Below are positions 63,533 to 64,000 of a DNA stretch of 64,000 bases, piece after piece. Where the stretch lies: the NCBI GenBank assembly GCA_027493955.1, contig JAOSJT010000001.1:759131-823130 (forward strand). Reading direction: 5' to 3'. The position numbers and the translations under genes are program-made. Position 1 is the first letter of the stretch, and each line of letters opens with the position of its first letter. The notes under the pieces were generated by a model that did not search any database, was not told the DNA's origin, and worked only from the letters and a program-made list of their open reading frames with translations. Source of the DNA: Bacteroidia bacterium (GTDB lineage: Bacteria > Bacteroidota > Ignavibacteria > SZUA-365).

Positions 63533-64000
63533 GTGAAAATCCGTCTCAGCAGATCCATTGTTCCGAATCTCTTCACGGTGCTGAATATTTTTTTCGGCTT
63601 CATGTGCATGATTCATGCCTTGCAGGGCAAATATGTGCTGGCGGCCTGGTATGTCATCCTTTCGGCGATATGCGATTCACTCGACGGCTTTATGGCCCGT
63701 CTGACGCATTCGGCAAGTGAGTTCGGTGTGGAACTCGACTCGCTGGCCGACGTGGTGAGTTTCGGTGTCGCGCCCTCGTTTCTGTTGTACTCTCTCGTGC
63801 TTCACGACTACGGAGCGTTCGGCGCCCTCGTTGCGGCGCTTCCGCTGATACTGGGCGCCTTGCGGCTCGCACGCTTCAATGTGCAACTGGTGGGATTTTC
63901 GAAAGAGTACTTTACGGGAATGCCCATACCACTCTCCGCGTTGACCCTGATCTCCTATGTTCTCTTTTTTCATCCTCAGGAGGTCGTTGCCAGCGAGCAA
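63533..64000 (+). CDS. pssA: CDP-diacylglycerol--serine O-phosphatidyltransferase, 3' partial
   Basis: The first 156 residues from GTG 63533; the gene runs off the right edge. The CDP-alcohol phosphotransferase motif D-x-x-D-G-x-x-A-R...G-x-x-x-D-x-x-x-D is complete: CDSLDGFMARLTHSASEFG followed by VELDSLAD. Several membrane segments flank it (LTVLNIFFGFMCMIHAL, LVLHDYGAFGALVAALPLIL). The order psd-pssA is the standard phosphatidylethanolamine synthesis operon. GAGGCATACC precedes the start. Confidence 0.92.
   Translation, partial: MKIRLSRSIVPNLFTVLNIFFGFMCMIHALQGKYVLAAWYVILSAICDSLDGFMARLTHSASEFGVELDSLADVVSFGVAPSFLLYSLVLHDYGAFGALVAALPLILGALRLARFNVQLVGFSKEYFTGMPIPLSALTLISYVLFFHPQEVVASEQ

Overview
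The window is a GC-rich bacterial chromosome fragment. It most likely comes from the Bacteroidota/Chlorobiota/Ignavibacteriota side of the FCB group. Four secreted or surface proteins end in a type IX secretion (T9SS) sorting domain of the PNP...GxY kind, one with the PNPFNPS form common in Ignavibacteria-like genomes. There is also a PorD/DUF4835-type lipidless secretion accessory gene, a PorV/PorQ-like barrel, two ferredoxin-dependent 2-oxoacid oxidoreductases and an aerobic 4-hydroxyphenylpyruvate dioxygenase. No rRNA, tRNA, CRISPR array, prophage or insertion sequence was recognised.

Layout. 1-1059: C-terminal part of a T9SS Asp-box protein. 1090-2250: direct repeats of about 234-258 bp. 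2266-6957 (minus): six tightly packed genes (small membrane protein, DUF3108, two SDR dehydratases/epimerases, CPBP protease, PAP2 phosphatase), probably an envelope lipid or glycan modification operon. 7341-11995: two T9SS cargo proteins (FG-GAP type and ELWxxDGT/PKD type) facing each other. 12424-14624 (minus): iorAB. 14836-15921: a radical SAM protein. 15959-23837: a phosphate module with a Pho-box-like repeat, phoB, phoR, phoU and two tandem PiT transporters. It is followed by a 25-copy array of a 37-bp repeat framed by two copies of one terminator hairpin, and by a convergent phosphate-porin-like gene. 26192-34752: mostly single genes (DMT transporter, a membrane protein with three winged-helix-like repeats, DUF1801, T9SS cargo, exonuclease, macro domain, hppD, NYN domain). 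34813-39272: mlaEFD lipid transport genes run into a PfkB kinase and an RfbD-like reductase, then serS. 39296-43195: serS has three apparent frameshifts and a neighbouring ABC exporter has one. 43192-51084: NrnA, Spy-like chaperone, asparaginase, PorD-like, PorV/PorQ-like, crotonase, a degenerate YibQ-like protein and a hypothetical. 51365-54168: korDABC. 54334-56274: two DUF1573 proteins and a half-size ferritin-like protein. 56894-62399: the most interesting operon. 62866-64000: psd and a partial pssA.

The operon at 56894-62399 encodes a KamA-like radical SAM 2,3-aminomutase, a PcaIJ-type CoA-transferase, a class III aminotransferase and a PcaF-type thiolase, overlapping or nearly touching. 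Read in order these enzymes would move an alpha-amino group to the beta carbon, transaminate the beta-amino acid to a 3-oxoacid, activate it with CoA and split it thiolytically. By manual alignment the aminomutase lacks the two Asp residues that hold the lysine side-chain amine in lysine 2,3-aminomutase. Together with thiolase and CoA-transferase homologues of 3-oxoadipate enzymes, this suggests an acidic substrate such as 2-aminoadipate or glutamate. This is the best candidate for an undescribed pathway here. The enzyme families are seen in the sequence; the pathway is inferred.
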